A DNA stretch of 64,000 nucleotides from Phallus indusiatus (taxonomy: Eukaryota; Basidiomycota; Agaricomycetes; Phallales; Phallaceae). The stretch lies in assembly GCA_027605045.1 (NCBI GenBank), contig JAQFWX010000007.1, positions 992,001 to 1,056,000 on the forward strand, written 5' to 3'. Under the pieces are notes generated by a model. That model saw only the letters and a program-made list of their open reading frames with translations. It was not told the origin of the DNA and did no database searches. Below, one piece after another: positions 1 to 10,943 of this stretch; positions within the stretch are counted from its first letter, which is position 1, and every line of letters starts with the position of its first letter. A program made the translations under genes and the position numbers.

Positions 1-740
1 CTCAAACTGGTCGGGCTGGTGATGACCGTGGAAGAGGACATGGATAGGTCCGCGACGTCGATTTGCCATATTGTCCAGTTGTTGGGTTGTATAGTTGAGT
101 ATCTGTCTTGTGGATTGTTTTCCAATCGGGAACGGACGGATGAAGGGGAGTGTGATGAAGATGAAGAGGAGGTGTGGGGGGTAGTGGCGACATGGAGTCC
201 GACTTGTACTACCTGGAGCTGGCTCTGAATCCGGTGCGAGAGGACGTGGTCCCCTCGATGTGCCGCTGCATCTGAGTCTGAGCTCTGAGAACGATAAATT
301 CAAACGCGATACCGCTATAGCAAGTTGACGGCCCTTCTGAAAAGCACGGGCAGACCGCGTAATGCATCAGCGGTGTGTACTTGTATATCTTCAAGAAAAA
401 CGTCGCTAGCACGAAATCGCCATTACTTTGAAACGGAGGCTAGACAGCGGTAGACGTTGTGTCTGCTGTGTAGCTTTGAGAAGTCGGAGGGTGAGAGAGC
501 TGGTTTTGTTTTGCGTAGACGTCTTGAAAGATCGGTCGCTTTTCGAATAGAATCAGTAAGCTCTAGTAGTATATATAAATTTGAATACATACCACAATTC
601 ATACGGCAAAGTTGACGGTCGTTTTTGAAAAGCGCGAGATCTTCAGGAAAAACGTCTCTAGCGACGCGGAGTTTGATCATGAGTGCATGAGCGTTTAAAC
701 GTTTACATAAACGTTTACGGTTTGAACACTGATGCATCCC
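1..740 (-). pseudogene. F-box paralogue fragment, N-terminal half, cut by window edge
   Basis: Minus-strand remnant of the same F-box family as 60582-62123. The segment is nearly identical to 47288-48062, including the deduced VYRCLASVSK motif and the first-exon remnant encoding PYELW with its GTATGT donor (around 587-606). The frame is broken several times and the copy runs off the left edge. It shows that the F-box array seen at 35-64 kb has a dispersed member here. It is probably non-functional. Confidence 0.7.
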
Positions 741-2382
741 AGTGAAAAGTCCCCGTGTCCGTTACGGTTTTTTTCTGACAAGCCGTGACGCACTATGTTA
801 ATCCAATCCAATCATGCACTGACAGTGATTTAAAAATTCCTTGAAAGCGCCACGGTCAAAAACTGCTTCATCATGATCACGATCCATTCGCTTCTCGTTG
901 ATTTCTGGCCTATCCTGACTATTCTCCTGCCGTAGAGGGCTCTTTCAGGGCTTGTTTTTTTTTCCAGCTCCTGCTGGTTCATGCGTAATTGTCAGATTTT
1001 TCTATTTATTAATGCATCTAATGACTACATTTTCATTTCTACTTAAGGCTCAATGTGTCAATGTTATCAATGAAGAGATGGAAGGGGAAAGTGGAAAGCG
1101 GTCGGAACGATGGGAGATAGGAAATGGGAGGAAATGGGAGGAATGAAGGGAAAATGCTACAATGTACATAAGCAAGGCTCTATCATAACGAAAAGATGAT
1201 CAATGCGTATGTCTTAAAGTCCACGGCTATCGAGGTTTCTTTTCTCGCCTGCATACCGTGCAGTGTCCGATAAAGCTTTCCATGCAGTGTTGTGATGCCG
1301 CAAGCGCATGTATGCATCGTTTCCCGAATGATCGTCGTTTTTTTCTGATTCGACTTCTGTGGTAGGCTATAATAATCAGCGTGGAGACGAAAAAGATCTG
1401 ATCAAGTGGTGTGTTACGTATCTGGTTGCTTCCTCGCTATGACCTCGGATTTGAGTTATGCATTCTGGATGTATCAAGTGTAAGAATGGTGAGAAGACTG
1501 TAAGTTGGAAATTGGGGGGCAGGACGGACTTAGCGAAAAGAGCGTAGTGGGATGATTGTGGTCGAAGCGAAAGGCAGGATGCCCTTCACTGTAATTTCAA
1601 ACACCGCCAAGTAGGCAAAAAAAAGGGTCACCTATTATAGGTGTGGGGTTCCCCGGAAGTAAAAAAATTAATTCAAAATTAAATAAAAATTAAATAAAAT
1701 TCCCCGTGAAAAGTTGAAGATTTCACCAGTATACATACAAAAATGTAAGATACCAACTACTGAGCTAAACATAGTAACCTTGAGCTCAAAATGATATCAG
1801 AGCACGCGTTTTTTACCAATTTTTTTCTTTGCGGCGGCTGCCGCCGCCGCACCTTTAACGCCACCATCTCAGCAACATCTGAATACATAGTACTTGAACA
1901 AAAAGTAAAAGTCGCTTCGTTTATCTTTGAAAAACTTGCTCTCTATTATTTGATCTCTTAATGTTCAATTTTGACTGCTTTATATCAAAGGTATAACTCA
2001 TATTACTAGTAAAGATACTGGCACCGGGCAGTCATGTGTATATGTGTTGTTTATGCAATTCTAATAGCATAATTTTTTCTCATAGATTTATATTGGAGTT
2101 CTAACTTCTTAATTCTAATTCAAAATCAACAGGGATGAGCTCTAGGAAATAGAAAAATATTATTTCCTTATTTTGAAACTTTTTTTGAACTTTTTAGGTG
2201 AAAAAACGATACTGTGCAAACTTCTCCCTAAACATATCAAAAAATATTATTATAATCTACGATATACACACAAAAAATTGTCAAAATCTATGAATTATGA
2301 AGAAGAATGTTGACAGAAAAGCTCGAGACGAGCTGAATTCGTCTCGGAAGCAAACCTAACTCTTACCAAATAGGGTAGGTCA
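741..2382. other. Intergenic, no supported gene
   Basis: No convincing coding region. At 729-762 there is a sequence (CCCAGTGAAAAGTCCCCGTG) shared in inverted orientation with 6535-6577, suggesting a dispersed repeat end. AT-rich stretches lie at 1660-1705 and 1900-2300. A small GC hairpin (GCGGCGGC...GCCGCCGC) lies near 1830. Confidence 0.5.
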
Positions 2383-2390
2383 ATTCAAAC

Positions 2391-2688
2391 TAAGGTTCTC
2401 AACGGGTTTTACCCGTGGGTATGGGTACCCGCGCCTGCAGGTACCCGAACCTGTGGGTTTGATTTTTTCCAAAACCCGCGGGTATAGGTACGGGTTTTTC
2501 ACGGGTTTACCCGCGGGTATGCGGGTATACCTGCGGGTATACCCGCATACCCGCGGGTATCGGGTCAAACCCGTTTCTCAAAAATCGAAAATTGCAAAAC
2601 CCGGGGCAGGTATGGTTTAGCTTTTTGCACGAAAATACCCATACCCGCGGGTATTACCCGTCATACCCGAAACCCGTTGAGACCCTTA
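2391..2688. mobile_element. hAT-type MITE, copy 1 (298 bp)
   Basis: Non-autonomous DNA transposon. The ends are TAAGGTTCTCAACGGGTTT and its near-perfect inverse AAACCCGTTGAGACCCTTA. It is flanked by an exact 8-bp target duplication ATTCAAAC (2383-2390 and 2689-2696); 8 bp is the signature of hAT transposition. The interior is full of palindromic GGGTACCC/CCCGCGGGT motifs that can fold on themselves. It differs from the copy at 16023-16320 by one base by eye (2446 T versus C), so movement was recent. It codes for nothing. Confidence 0.93.
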
Positions 2689-2696
2689 ATTCAAAC

Positions 2697-3415
2697 TCAG
2701 TTAGGTCCTAAAACGCCCACACCTAACACCTGTAAAAGCTATTCTGATGGATCATAGACAGTTCTCGCTGCGGGCTAGGATGGACCTTTGAGAGAGTCGG
2801 CCGTTGTGCTCTAGGGTCTAGGTCCATCATGTTTAATCCCTGAGAAATACAAAACTTTGTCTCATTAATACACTATTTTTTGTAATGGAAATCCTGATGC
2901 ATTGAGATTTGAAGGTTTTCTGGTCTGCCTGGTGCATTGTGTCGGATAGATTAGGATAGAATTTAATAGACCAAGATAGAGTTTGATAGATCAGGATTGA
3001 CCAGACTCCCATCTTGTCAAGAGGGTTCTGTTGACCCAAAGTCATGATCAAGCAGATTCGAAAAATAGAATACATCCTCCCGCTGTGTAGTATATGATTT
3101 CTCAGAATGCCAATGGATTGGATCCGTCAATGTTGCACATTAAAAGCATGGAAATATATTTAAGAATTAAGCAATGAAAATTCTCAGAGAAGTATACTGG
3201 TTAAGCTACGAGTCGCGTCTAATCTTAATCTTCTGAACGTGTCATTGACACGTAACAAGTTGTGAATTGAATTTAATATTTGCGAAAACGAAAGGCAAAG
3301 GCCAACACTTACACCCATCGCTTCTTAGACCCTTGCTTTTTAATGCTTTTTATCACATCCACAAACCCGACGAACGGTTCCTCATGTTTGAGGCTTTGTA
3401 ACAGAGTATGGACTG
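2697..3415. other. Intergenic, no supported gene
   Basis: Open frames here are short, lack splice context and match nothing else in the window. No promoter or repeat structure could be supported. Confidence 0.5.
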
Positions 3416-3812
3416 TGTTAGGGCTACTCAGCTCACACTAGAGGGAGGGGATCCTAAGTAAAATATATTGAGAGAACTATACTACTCACCTAGAGGGAGG
3501 GGATCCTAAGAGAACAAGCTTAGGGACCCTCACTCTAGGGGCAGCGACTATATACATGAAAAACGATAACGCGGCGTGCGGCCCTGACACAGCTAAGTGC
3601 TAGGCGCCCGAACCGAGCCTAAGCGACGTGATGTCACGGGCATCACGCCGGGTACGAGCGCGCGACACGCGCGAGTAGAGAATGCGAAATAGAGACTGAA
3701 CAAGGGAACGGAAGATAAAAGTAAAATACGGAAATAGTAAATGGAATGGAAATGAAGTGATGCCGATGATAATAAATAGAAAAATGAGAGACAGTGGTAG
3801 CATACCCTGACA
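3416..3812 (-). mobile_element. Solo LTR, family 1 (397 bp)
   Basis: Read on the plus strand it starts TGTTAGGGCTACTCAG and ends CCCTGACA, so on the minus strand it is a TG...CA LTR. The 5-bp duplication GACTG flanks it on both sides. It contains the two copies of the GGATCCCCTCCCTCTAG block and the CCTAAG...CTTAGG hairpin shared by all family 1 LTRs, including those of the full element at 18741-26706. No internal region remains, so this is a solo LTR left by recombination. Small open frames inside it are not genes. Confidence 0.92.
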
Positions 3813-3817
3813 GACTG

Positions 3818-4997
3818 GGTTAAGGACAAGGACTGACATTTAGCCAATTTAAGCTTCTCATACAGAATCAGCTGAGGACTATTGCTGTGGTGGTGCCGTT
3901 TCTAAGATTTAGGTACGAGCGTTGGGGACCCAAACAGACTAATACCTCTGATATAGTACACCCCGCGTGTTACTATAGTAAGCTCCATCAAGGTCTTCAA
4001 TCTTGTCTAGCTAGAACTATTAGGCTCGTCACTCAAAGTCTCTTTGAAGACACAGGGGCGCTATTTGGGACTCCATAAATAGTTGCGCAAGTAAGGAGTC
4101 AGATGTGGACTAAGCTCTCGAGCTCTTAGGATCGACGGACATGAAGAACTTCCACTCATCATATTTGTACAACAGTATGATTCACATCACATAGAATTAA
4201 CTTCATATTAGCTTGGTCCATGCACACTTAATGAACCAGCCTTTGTCCTAATGTCCCTATCAGTACTACTGGTCCCCAACCCCACATGTAGTGCTGTTTA
4301 CTCTTAAGCCGTTGTCCTGGGACATTTTATGGTCTGTCTCCCTCTTCCTCTTCCATTTCGATGTCTCTGAAAACGGTGAACAGCTGTTCTGAAAGAGAAG
4401 GAGACGACATTCCAAACCCTCTGCTGCTGTCGTGGCAACGGATGATGTTGGTGACCAGAATGCAATCCACAACACCACGCTCGTCCCGACATTACGTGAA
4501 ACTCAAATCACATCCCAGATGACGTGCTTCAAGTGCATGAAGGTCACCGGTGACAAGCATCATAGCCGTGGTCTGCCATCATAACTGCTTCCAACCCGGA
4601 GGTCAGAATGATTATCTTCAGAAGGATGAACGGTGAGTTCCAGCCTTGCCTTCACAAATATATATCATGCTTATATCGTTTTGTATAGCTACATCAACAC
4701 TGATTGTACACTTGCCGGTGCATTAAGCTGGGTGCTGGGACAAAGCTCAAACATATCTGAAGAATGCCGGTGTTGATATTGCTGCCAAACTGAGAAGGTA
4801 TGTTTCTTGTGATGTTGAAAATATGTAGAGCTCATCATTTACCTCCATATCAACCTCATTTTACCTTAATTCGTTTGTCATTGGTTCATTCGCACTTTTC
4901 TTATTGATTCACCTCCTGTACTGATGCACCCTGATGTACCAACCCTCAACTCCAACACCTCTTTCTTTCCACTCCATAAATTCGGTCTCCTTTATCA
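3818..4997. other. Intergenic, no supported gene
   Basis: Several short open frames on both strands, none with homologues elsewhere in the window and none with a convincing exon chain. I see nothing definite here. Confidence 0.4.
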
Positions 4998-5126
4998 TGA
5001 TCTATCATTATGTATCGGGATTGAATACTAACCAATTGGGTCTGCCCTATCTGGTACATCATAATCTATCGGGATCGAATATTAACCAATTGGGTCTGCC
5101 ATATCTGGTCTATCATAATGTATCAG
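4998..5126. repeat. 54-bp tandem repeat, about 2.3 units
   Basis: The block ATCGGGAT(T/C)GAATA(C/T)TA(A)CCAATTGGG recurs with a period of 54 bp (compare ACCAATTGGG at 5031 and at 5085). A third partial unit is interrupted by the solo LTR at 5127-5745 and resumes after it. Confidence 0.8.
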
Positions 5127-5745
5127 TGTCACGCGCCGTGTTCCGGGCGTCTGGGCGGAAGTCCAGGGAGTCCGGACTACGGGACAGAAGGGACTTGGCT
5201 TCAGCTTATGTGCTGCGCCGACTCAGACGACCCTGGATATCCCTTAATTTCGGACTAGAAGTCCAAGACAGCCCGGACGTAGTCCGGGCAGGTCCGGACA
5301 AGTACTGGGAGCGGACTTTAAACGAGATAGATAAGAGAAGATTTGATTATAAAGAGTTTAACTGGGCTAGACTTAAAATAGACTTGAATACGACTTGATA
5401 TTCAGACTGGGGAGCCCCAGACGAAGTCTGGGGGCTTTAAATACAAAAAGCTAGACTACTAGAACTAAAGGAGATATAACTAAAAGGAGACTAGTTGCAC
5501 AGCACCAGAAACATATCTGGCACTTGCTTTCTAATGCTCCGGACAGAATGTCCCCATAAGGAAATGTCCTAGTCCGGACGAAGTCCGGACCTTGGACTTA
5601 CCGGACGTGGACAGAATAACGGACTACGCACTGTTGGACAAGTACTGACGCTCGGACATGGTGGATATACTAAATATGGACGGGGATTGGGCGCCGGACC
5701 TCGGAGAGGTCCGGATTAGGATCGGGTGGCACGAGGGTCGTGACA
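5127..5745. mobile_element. Solo LTR, family 5 (619 bp)
   Basis: Begins TGTCACGCGCC and ends GGTCGTGACA, flanked by the 5-bp duplication ATCAG (5122-5126 and 5746-5750). It is related to the family 4 LTR at 31031-31668 through the shared block GACTTGGCTTCAGCTTATGT. It is unusually rich in the motif GTCCGGA/TCCGGAC, repeated more than ten times. The one long open frame across its left edge is fortuitous. Confidence 0.88.
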
Positions 5746-5750
5746 ATCAG

Positions 5751-6092
5751 GATTCGTATAATGTACATAGACCTAACTATGAGTTGAATAGAACAGTTGA
5801 CCTCTGTTAATTATACATCGTGACTGGCAGCGGCAACTGTCTGCGATTAATCTGGATTGCTGAAACCCCCGCACACCTATAATAAGTCTCCCAAAAAAAG
5901 GTCGTGTCCACACTTTGGCATGACAAGGGGATCCATTGGAAAAGTACTTACTTCAATGACTTGCATGTAGATAGTATACAAAAAATTCAACAACTCTGAA
6001 AGTATTATCTGGTGAAACCTGTCAGACACACGCAATCAGAAACTAGTCATGGATGTACCTCTCATGTCAGATGGAACTGACAAAGTCAGTAA
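5751..6092. other. Intergenic, no supported gene
   Basis: No coding or repeat structure could be supported in this stretch. Confidence 0.4.
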
Positions 6093-6097
6093 CACGC

Positions 6098-6517
6098 TGT
6101 CAGGGTACACTAGCTTCATGTCTTCCGTGTCATTATTTCTTCATTTCCTTGTGTTCCGATGTTCTTTTCTCCCTTCTGATTCCTTTTCGAGACTTCGAGT
6201 TTGGGTTCCGAGAACTCGAACTATAGTTCGGTCATTTCTCGTTCTCTATTATCTATTCCTTTCGATCTCTTCGAATTCGAACTCCGATCGAATTCTCCGA
6301 ACCTCTTCGAACTCCCTTTTATCGCCTCGGATCCCGCGGCGATACTCATCTATTGTCCCCGAGCGCTTCCACGTAGTATATGTAGCGTAGCCCTAGAGGG
6401 GGATCCCTAAGCTTGTTCTTTTAGGTTTCCTGCCCTCTAGGTGAGTAGTTAGTCGTCGTTCATCAATAGATCTTAGGTTTCCTGCCCTCTAGGTGTGTGC
6501 CCTGAGTTGCCCTAACA
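6098..6517 (+). mobile_element. Solo LTR, family 6 (420 bp)
   Basis: Runs from TGTCAGGGTACACTAG to TTGCCCTAACA with 5-bp duplication CACGC on both sides (6093-6097, 6518-6522). It is related to family 2. A TATA-like TATATGTA lies about 32 nt before AAGCTTGTTCT, the same spacing as in families 1 and 2. Frames across it are spurious. Confidence 0.9.
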
Positions 6518-6546
6518 CACGCCGTGACAGACACGGGGACTTTTCA

Positions 6547-6577
6547 CTGGGACTGATGCCCAGTGAAAACTCGTTAT
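6547..6577. repeat. Perfect hairpin, 11-bp stem
   Basis: TTTTCACTGGG and CCCAGTGAAAA are perfectly complementary around a short loop. Part of the same sequence occurs inverted at 729-762, so it may be the end of an undefined repeat. Confidence 0.6.
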
Positions 6578-6597
6578 GTTGTCATTGTGTGACTTAG

Positions 6598-6997
6598 TGT
6601 CAGGGTACGCTACCGCGTCCCCTCATTTTTCCTCATTTATTATCATCGGTATATATTCCCCTCTACTTTATTTATATTTCCCATATATTATCTCCACCCT
6701 CCGTTTGCTCCCTCCGTCTCTATTCCACTTTCTCTACTTGCACGCGTCGCGCGCTCGTACCCGGCGTGACGCCGTAGGCATCACGTCGCTTATGTTCGGT
6801 TCGGGCGTCTGGCACTTAGCTGTGTCAGGGCTGCATGCCGCGCTATCGTTTTTCATGTATATAGTCGCAGTCCCTAGAGTGAGGGTCCCTAAGCTTGTTC
6901 TCTTAGGATCCCCTCCCTCTAGGTGAGTAGTTAGTTCTCCCCCAATATATTTACCTTAGGATCCCCTCCCTCTAGTCTGAGCTGAGTAGCCCTAACA
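6598..6997 (+). mobile_element. Solo LTR, family 1 (400 bp), no target duplication
   Basis: Runs from TGTCAGGGTACGCTACC to GAGTAGCCCTAACA and contains the complete family 1 structure (TATATAG, CCTAAGCTTGTTCTCTTAGG, two GGATCCCCTCCCTCTAG blocks). The flanking pentamers are CTTAG and CGATC, so the duplication is missing. This suggests recombination between LTRs of two different insertions, or a deletion at one flank. It directly abuts the coding-like sequence that continues into 7084. Confidence 0.85.
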
Positions 6998-7083
6998 CGA
7001 TCGGGACACGCACTTACCAAAGGAACCTTCACCTATCGTTATCCATCAGTGCAGAAGTTCGGATCTGGTTCACCCTGGGATCA

Positions 7084-7427
7084 TGTTTGGAGAGAAAGTT
7101 TATATCGAGGAGCAATTAAACTGGTTTACAGTTGTTAACATATATTTGACACCAGAATCAGCAAAACGAGACTTGTATCGAATATGGTTAGCAACTCAAG
7201 AAGGATTCAAGTTCACGTTTTTAGTACTGGACGTGCCAAGTCGATGGGTAATCATGAAGGGCATGAGTATGCAAAAACTTAGCCCTTCCAGACCCACGAA
7301 TCCTATTCCAGAAGACACCCCACCATCACGATTCTCCCCTTTATCATTCGACACTTCTCCAACGCAGTCCTCCCCTAACCTTCCCAGTCCCTCTTCTCCC
7401 ACCAAACGATCCTTCCGAAAGATCTGA
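7084..7427 (+). CDS. Hypothetical protein, serine/proline-rich C-terminus
   Basis: Open frame of 114 codons starting at an ATG. The N-terminal 60 residues look globular (segment FKFTFLVLDVPSRW); the rest is a Ser/Pro/Thr-rich tail ending FRKI. A short frame before it (from about 7010) also looks coding, so the true gene may begin upstream and have been cut by the LTR ending at 6997. A similar hydrophobic block is present in the next ORF (YIQFLFVDAPFSA), so the two may be duplicated exons or sister genes. The product is not recognised. Confidence 0.4.
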
Positions 7428-7565
7428 CGAGCTTGTTCCAATCTTTTTGGATGAATTTAGAACAATAAAGATAGCATACGAGGCAAAAACAATCAGATCC
7501 ACTTACTTTTCTTCTTCCTTCTCGTACAGTCCCCTTAGCGCTCCTTTTCATCCTGTTATCCCACT

Positions 7566-8156
7566 ATGTCGTACAACCATGAAAACTCACAAAACTCTAC
7601 TCCTTATTTACAACTTCCCTTCTTCCCCTTCACGTTCCGTTCTTCTCTCCGAACCGGACCAAATCCAGGCTTTCTCACCATTATCTGTGTCTACAATACA
7701 CTCGTTCCCGAAATCAACATTGATCCTAATACCATACTCCCCACGACACCACCCCCTGCGATGGAAGTAACTGTTCCATATGACGATTTAGAACTAGGAT
7801 ACCCACGAGCCTTAACTCTATACGAACGAACCAACATCAATGTCATGCACGAGTCATATGAGTTTGTCGGGTTCCTAACTGCTCAACGGGATGGAATAGT
7901 CATATGGAGATTAGTTTTTCGTCATTGGTTCTATGGTTACATACAGTTCTTATTTGTTGATGCGCCTTTTTCTGCCATGCCACCTCCCCCAGATTTTTCT
8001 GAAGCTCGTACGCACCCTTTACCCACTTATCAAGAAGTGGAAAGCGATCTATTCGAAGATCTGAGGCGACCATTGATTCCTAGTCCCATCATCATTCTTC
8101 CACTGCCACGGAGAAGCCGATCCCAGCAGCCAGGGCCAGATCAGTCAGAAGAATAA
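7566..8156 (+). CDS. Hypothetical protein, proline-rich
   Basis: Uninterrupted 196-codon frame from ATG. The centre holds an acidic/aromatic block (VPYDDLELGYPRALTLYERT) and a hydrophobic block (FRHWFYGYIQFLFVDAPFSA); the C-terminus is rich in Pro and Arg. The pairing of a YxxLxLGYPRxL-type segment with a hydrophobic segment resembles the neighbouring ORF at 7084. No catalytic motif or clear signal peptide. It could be a coding remnant of a retroelement, since solo LTRs flank both sides, but there is no direct evidence. Function unknown. Confidence 0.45.
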   Translation: MSYNHENSQNSTPYLQLPFFPFTFRSSLRTGPNPGFLTIICVYNTLVPEINIDPNTILPTTPPPAMEVTVPYDDLELGYPRALTLYERTNINVMHESYEFVGFLTAQRDGIVIWRLVFRHWFYGYIQFLFVDAPFSAMPPPPDFSEARTHPLPTYQEVESDLFEDLRRPLIPSPIIILPLPRRSRSQQPGPDQSEE

Positions 8157-9015
8157 GATGGAAAGGTATGGTACAGGATAGAGGCAGCGCGGGAAGTGCC
8201 AGGTGTTGAGTCAGGCAAGGGCTGTGTCTCAAGCCGGTTTTGTTCTTCCTATTTGATCTCTTTTTGTTTTCTTTTGTTCTTTTGTTTTGGCTTCATCATT
8301 TTCTCCTATCTATGTTTATGACTCCTTTTTGTTGTAATTGTATCCCCATCATTCTCTCGTGATTCCCCTATTTTCCATATTTCTTTTTGTTTTTTTGTTT
8401 CTTCCTGTTTGTTATCCCGGTGAACGATGAGTGATCGTCTCACCAATGCTATGTACTCTGAAAGGTATAAATATTGCATGTAAATACTTGTATCAGCAGC
8501 AATTCTATCGGACGAGTTGTCTCACAGTTTAAGTCTCAGTCAAGTTCAGTTTAAGTCAAGTTCAGCTCAAGTCAAGTTTCACCTCTAGTCTATTTCTACG
8601 CTCATATCTATATCTTTGGATTAACTCTGAGTGAGGTCTCGGAGTATAAACTAGCGATTTTATTTCAGTTTATCGCTTTCACTAACTCGCACAGGAATTC
8701 AGTCATCATTGATTGCAGGTCCTCTCTTTAGTCGCATTCCAAGTTCATTGCCGACTCTCTGTTCATTCTCTCACTTGCACACCTGCATACGACATCTCTT
8801 AGTCGTTGTATTTGTTGTTTGTGTTTGTGTTGGTTTGATATTGACACATACATCCCCTCCTTCCCATCATCCACACACACACACTTTTCTCTTATTCACC
8901 GAAATCAGCACCAGGACCCGCTCCACGGTAGACTTACCGACCTCGAAACGAATATCTCATTGTAGTCCGATCATTTATAGCCGATACATATAGCTATTCT
9001 CATCGGATCGTTACA
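8157..9015. other. No supported gene; T-rich, possible LTR-like 3' region
   Basis: Contains a TATA-like GTATAAATATTG at about 8464, followed by repeated AAGTCAAGTTCAG-type motifs (8530-8580). This resembles a promoter plus leader or an LTR, but no matching ends were found. The later open frame (8709-8993) is low complexity. Confidence 0.35.
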
Positions 9016-9711
9016 CCGTCTCTCATTTTCTTATTTATTATCATCGGCATCATTTCATTTCTATTTTATTTATCATTTCCATGTTTTACTTTCACTCTCC
9101 GTTTGTTAGGGCGACTCAGGGCACACACCTAGAGGAGGGAAAACCTAAGATCTATTGAGGGGCATCGACTAACTACTCACCTAGAGGAGGGAAAACCTAA
9201 GAGAACAAGCTTAGGTATCCCCCTCTAGGGAAAACGCATATAAGTACAGAGTCCGAGGCGCCCGACTGATCCCCATGGGATCCGAGGAGATACAAACAGA
9301 AATCGGAGCAGATCGAAGAAATCGAGAAATCGAGAAAACAATGAAAACAGTGGAAACAGTGGAAACAGCGAAATATGGGAAATGAAGGAAATCGAAGTGC
9401 GAAATGAAATCGAGAGAAATCGAAAAGATCGAATAATCGGGCGAGGTGCTAGCATACCGTAACATCGCGCGCTCGTACCCAGCGTGATGCCGTGACATCA
9501 CGTCGCTTAGGCTCGGCTTGGGCGCCTGGCACTTAGCTGTGTCAGGGTCGCACGCTGCGTCGTCGTTTTATGTATATAGTAGCTGTACCTAGAGTGAGGG
9601 TCCCTAAGCTTGTTCTCTTAGGATCCCCTCCCTCTAGGTGAGTAGTATAGTCATTGCCCAATATAGTACTTAGGATCCCCTCCCTCTAGTCTGAGCTGAG
9701 TAGCCCTAACA
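9016..9711 (+). mobile_element. Broken family 1 LTR, invaded by a family 2 LTR
   Basis: 9016-9103 and 9465-9711 are the left and right parts of a family 1 LTR. The first 16 or so bases are lost, and a segment around the insertion point is missing. The right end is the normal GAGTAGCCCTAACA. It joins directly to a family 4 LTR fragment, so this locus is a mosaic of partly deleted LTRs. Confidence 0.8.
9104..9464 (-). mobile_element. Solo LTR, family 2 (361 bp)
   Basis: Read on plus it runs from TGTTAGGGCGACTCAGG to CATACCGTAACA. It matches the LTRs at 25925-26276 and 27510-27861. No duplication flanks it because part of the host LTR was deleted on one side. Confidence 0.85.
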
Positions 9712-10278
9712 GCGCCCACTCGCCCAACTTCAGATATCCCTCGATTTCAGAGAACGAGAGAAGTACGTATCAAGTACGCACAAGTCCGACATCTAGTACG
9801 ACGATGGACTTCAGATGTCCTAGACGTCTAACGACGACTTAGACTTAAACTACGCACGAGTCCGCAACTAAGTATGAGACAGAGTACGCAGAGTGCGGAT
9901 AAGAACAGAGGCAGAACAGATAGAAGAGAAGAACGGAAGACTATTACTACTATATTCTGACTGAGGTTTCCCAGCTACAAGACTGGGGCTTAAATACAAG
10001 TACGGAAGAACTATTCTGAATAGGGAAAGGGGATCAAAACGGAATGGTTAAAACCAGTACAGATAATTAGGCAGAGTCCGGAGCAGGCAAGTCCTGGTTA
10101 ATTGGAATATCAGACGGGTATGCTCTTATTCAAAAAGAGACGGATCGGAAGGCTGTGCATGGAGTACGGGGAAAGTGTGGAGATGAGTACGGATGACATA
10201 CTTAATCAAAACCGGAGAATTTAGAGTATGGATTACATAAGACTCCGGAATGGGACATGGGGCACGCCAGGCGTGACA
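9712..10278. mobile_element. Family 4 LTR fragment, 3' part
   Basis: CCCACTCGCCCAACTT, GATATCCCTC and TTTCAGAGAACGAG match the interior of the complete family 4 LTR at 31031-31668, and the fragment ends GCGTGACA. Its 5' part is missing, replaced by the family 1 LTR. Confidence 0.75.
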
Positions 10279-10301
10279 GGCCTGAAGGGCACAAAAAGAT
10301 C

Positions 10302-10378
10302 ACACAACAAGAAATCGAACTCATGACCAAGCATAACCGGCAACCAGCGAGCGGGGAATACCACTCGGCCATGGAGTT
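10302..10378 (-). other. tRNA-like Pol III promoter pair (SINE head or degraded tRNA)
   Basis: On the minus strand TGGCCGAGTGG (10371-10361) fits the A box of Ser/Leu-type tRNAs, and GAGTTCGATTTC (10322-10311) fits a B box about 40 nt later. The arms around the B box pair only in part and the acceptor ends do not pair, so a working tRNA is unlikely. A tRNA-derived SINE head, its body removed by the neighbouring LTR fragment, is the better guess. Confidence 0.4.
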
Positions 10379-10550
10379 CCTTATAGTTCGTCTAAAATTA
10401 TACGACCTTATTCTGTAACGGAAACCACCACCAACGCCGGGAAAACCACCACCGGACTGTTCTCGCTGGAATCACCAGAGATATTTTATTCTTAGCAGCC
10501 TCGCTTAGTCTGTCGCTTGTGAGTAACCGGCGTGACATTGTCAATCCTCT

Positions 10551-10850
10551 ACACGCCCAGGGAGGAAAAGCGCCATTAATGGCAAAAAAGATGAAGTAGC
10601 GATTCGCTACCCATATAGTACTGTTTACCCCCGTTCGTAGCGCCATTTCGGCACTTGAACTCAGGATTGATTGCGCGGTGTCGTGCTGGCATTTTGCCAC
10701 TTAAAAAAGGTCGCCTAATTTCGAGTTTCGGCCAAGTTTCGGCACGGCTTCTGTGCTGGTGAAGAGCTTGAGGCTCCGACCGGAAGCAAATTTTATAACC
10801 ACGGAATCAAACCAATTTGAAAGCATAAATTGTATAAAGTCGTTATAAAC
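10551..10850 (-). repeat. Dispersed repeat, inverted partner at 32877-33152
   Basis: About 280 bp almost identical, in opposite orientation, to 32877-33152. Shared landmarks include GCGCTACGAACGGGGGTAAA and CATTAATGGCGCTTTTCC. Similarity stops sharply at GGGCGTGTA at one end and before ATGCTTTCAAATTGG at the other. Class unknown; an open frame within it (10398-10700) is probably spurious. Confidence 0.75.
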
Positions 10851-10943
10851 CATTGCATACAAAGTTTTTGGTTATGGGGAACCACTGAGGTATTTATATA
10901 AACACAAAAGAACATTATTTGACAATATACTAAAATTCATATG

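Noticed and set aside
2380..2568. Arg/Tyr/Pro-rich frame (YPRVCGYTRRYTRIP), also at 16009-16200
   Set aside because: Product of the palindromic GGGTAT repeats of the hAT MITE; present only because the two copies are identical.
3593..3847. Pair of overlapping 80-codon frames rich in Ser, Phe and Leu
   Set aside because: They lie inside a family 1 LTR and recur in every copy of it (6598, 12451, 18741, 26309, 30758); they are LTR sequence, not genes.
5122..5750. Open frame entering from 4934 with an RxSG-rich C-terminus
   Set aside because: It crosses the border of a solo LTR and its target duplication and is therefore accidental.
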